DNA of 64,000 bases, taken from positions 175,677 through 239,676 of the forward strand of contig QNGE01000278.1 of assembly GCA_008508345.1 (NCBI GenBank), written 5' to 3'. Positions within the stretch are counted from its first letter, which is position 1; the number at the start of each line of letters is the position of its first letter. Of this stretch, positions 63,321-64,000 are shown one piece after another. The notes under the pieces are model-generated. The model searched no databases. It saw only the letters and a list, made by a program, of their open reading frames with translations, and had not been told where the DNA came from. Source of the DNA: Paragonimus westermani (Eukaryota; Platyhelminthes; Trematoda; Plagiorchiida; Troglotrematidae). Made by a program: the position numbers and the translations under genes.

Positions 63321-64000
63321 ATGTACTCATCAACAGGAGTGTGGATGCGACATTACAGCGATCGGTGCGCCACAAAGCAACATGGGGCGGAAAATATCTT
63401 TAGTTCTCCAGCTTCGCAAGAGCAGGCTTTTTTCAAAACATTATTTCATGGGACCAGGCGTATTCCCACCCCTGATAAGCTGCAGATGGATAAAGAGGTT
63501 CCAAGAAAAACGGTAATGATAGACGGATATCCCGAAAAGTTCATAGACACCCGTAGCACGATGAGCAAATGCAATCAGCCCGTCCAAACAGCTCAAAAGA
63601 ATGATATATTCCTGTTTTTGCAATTCAGAGGAGATCATTTGGCAAACGATATCAGGCGCAAAGTGAAACCTGCCCTATCTCGTAAGTACGCGGCTGCCCG
63701 ATTACGCTTGGTTCAAACTATCAAAGGACCCATTCTACACATACGCGAACGTAATTTGCCTGACTATTCTGTCTCCCACGTTGCCTGTCAGCTCACTTGC
63801 AGTTGCCGTGACATCTATATAGGCAAAACAGAAAGAAAACTATCCCAACGAGCGGCAGAACACGTCTCGAATCGGTTGAAACAAACGATGGCTAAACAAA
63901 CTCAAACCAGCGAATCCGGTTCTCGAAGCCCCGCATCATCGTTTGTCAGACCTCTCACGATAACAGGTCATCCGATTGACCCATTTAGATCACTCAAACC
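63321..64000 (+). pseudogene. PLE-C thumb, linker and GIY-YIG endonuclease, open to window end
   Basis: An open frame of 226 codons starts after a TAG at 63318 and is still open at 64000, the longest in the window. From about codon 27 it matches PLE: QEQAFFKTLFHGTRRIPTPD (thumb), then GYPEKFIDT, FRGDHLANDIRRK and AARLRLVQT (linker). LTCSCRDIYIGKTERKLSQR follows, with YIG at 63816-63824, then AAEHVSNRL and ITGHPIDPFRSL. This is a GIY-YIG nuclease with the PLE-type cysteine pair (CxC here) and the conserved Arg and His-containing segment. The first 26 codons are out of the homologous frame (the true frame there reads LDVLINRSVDATLQRS), so the ATG is not a natural start. Confidence 0.85.

Larger units (their letters stand above)
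62880..64000 (+). mobile_element. PLE-C element, 3' part cut by window end
   Basis: This is the best preserved retroelement here. From about 62893 SSKLAEILECM resembles the block before RT motif A. ALIDVDCFFANVPVRETVEF (from 62940) is motif A, followed by YLKDLISLCTENIRLTF. The GxAMGSPLGPLLAD block is missing; NIALYKL-like residues join straight on to YVDD, so an internal deletion of roughly 100 bases is likely. After YVDD the homology runs through ESSGSLGFLDVLI (63304-63342), a frame change near 63380-63400, TRRIPTPDKLQM, the linker and a GIY-YIG endonuclease. The element continues beyond 64000. Compared with the PLE-C relic at 14-15 kb it has fewer breaks. Confidence 0.88.

Overview
The window looks like repeat-rich, intergenic or intronic DNA from a metazoan nuclear genome. 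The mix of elements suggests a parasitic flatworm (fluke or tapeworm), but that is an inference: no host gene, rRNA or mitochondrial marker fixes the species. No bacterial operon, CRISPR array, rRNA gene or convincing tRNA gene was seen. The open frames (mostly 60-147 codons, scattered over all frames, few with recognisable motifs) are about what stop-codon spacing alone would give in moderately AT-rich DNA.

Everything recognisable with real support is a retroelement relic. Penelope-like elements (PLEs; reverse transcriptase plus GIY-YIG endonuclease) dominate and fall into at least four groups, named here only for cross-reference. PLE-B: one long copy at about 7.3-8.6 kb (+), a 0.6-kb copy at 37.1-37.7 kb (-), and two solo 3' tails at 13.1 kb (+) and 16.6 kb (-). 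PLE-C: a decayed RT at 14.1-15.0 kb (-) and a better preserved copy at 62.9-64.0 kb (+) that leaves the window. PLE-D: an RT fragment with a ruined active site at 35.8-36.3 kb (-). PLE-A: an endonuclease C-terminus with 3' region at 41.3-42.0 kb (-), flanked by an inverted piece of the same 3' motif at 42.0 kb (+), and an inverted pair of the motif at 38.5 kb. A non-LTR (RTE/CR1-type) retrotransposon pseudogene lies at about 3.6-5.2 kb (+), readable only by switching frames.

Layout: 1-3.6 kb unassigned; 3.6-5.2 kb LINE relic; 5.2-7.3 kb unassigned; 7.3-8.6 kb PLE-B; 8.6-13.1 kb unassigned; 13.1-16.7 kb three PLE remnants; 16.7-35.8 kb mostly unassigned, with short tandem repeats, a possible signal-peptide exon at 19.93 kb and a tRNA-like remnant at 31.4 kb; 35.8-42.1 kb a cluster of PLE remnants on both strands; 42.1-62.9 kb mostly unassigned, with weak short-exon candidates at 53.4-54.0 kb; 62.9-64.0 kb PLE-C.

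The elements do not form a pathway. They record repeated insertion, truncation and inversion of PLEs. The most useful leads are the PLE-C copy with a YVDD box and a 226-codon frame running off the end, the recurring CTGATGA...GAAAC motif in the PLE-A 3' region (hammerhead-like but not proven), and a lone start-plus-signal-peptide exon with a good splice donor.
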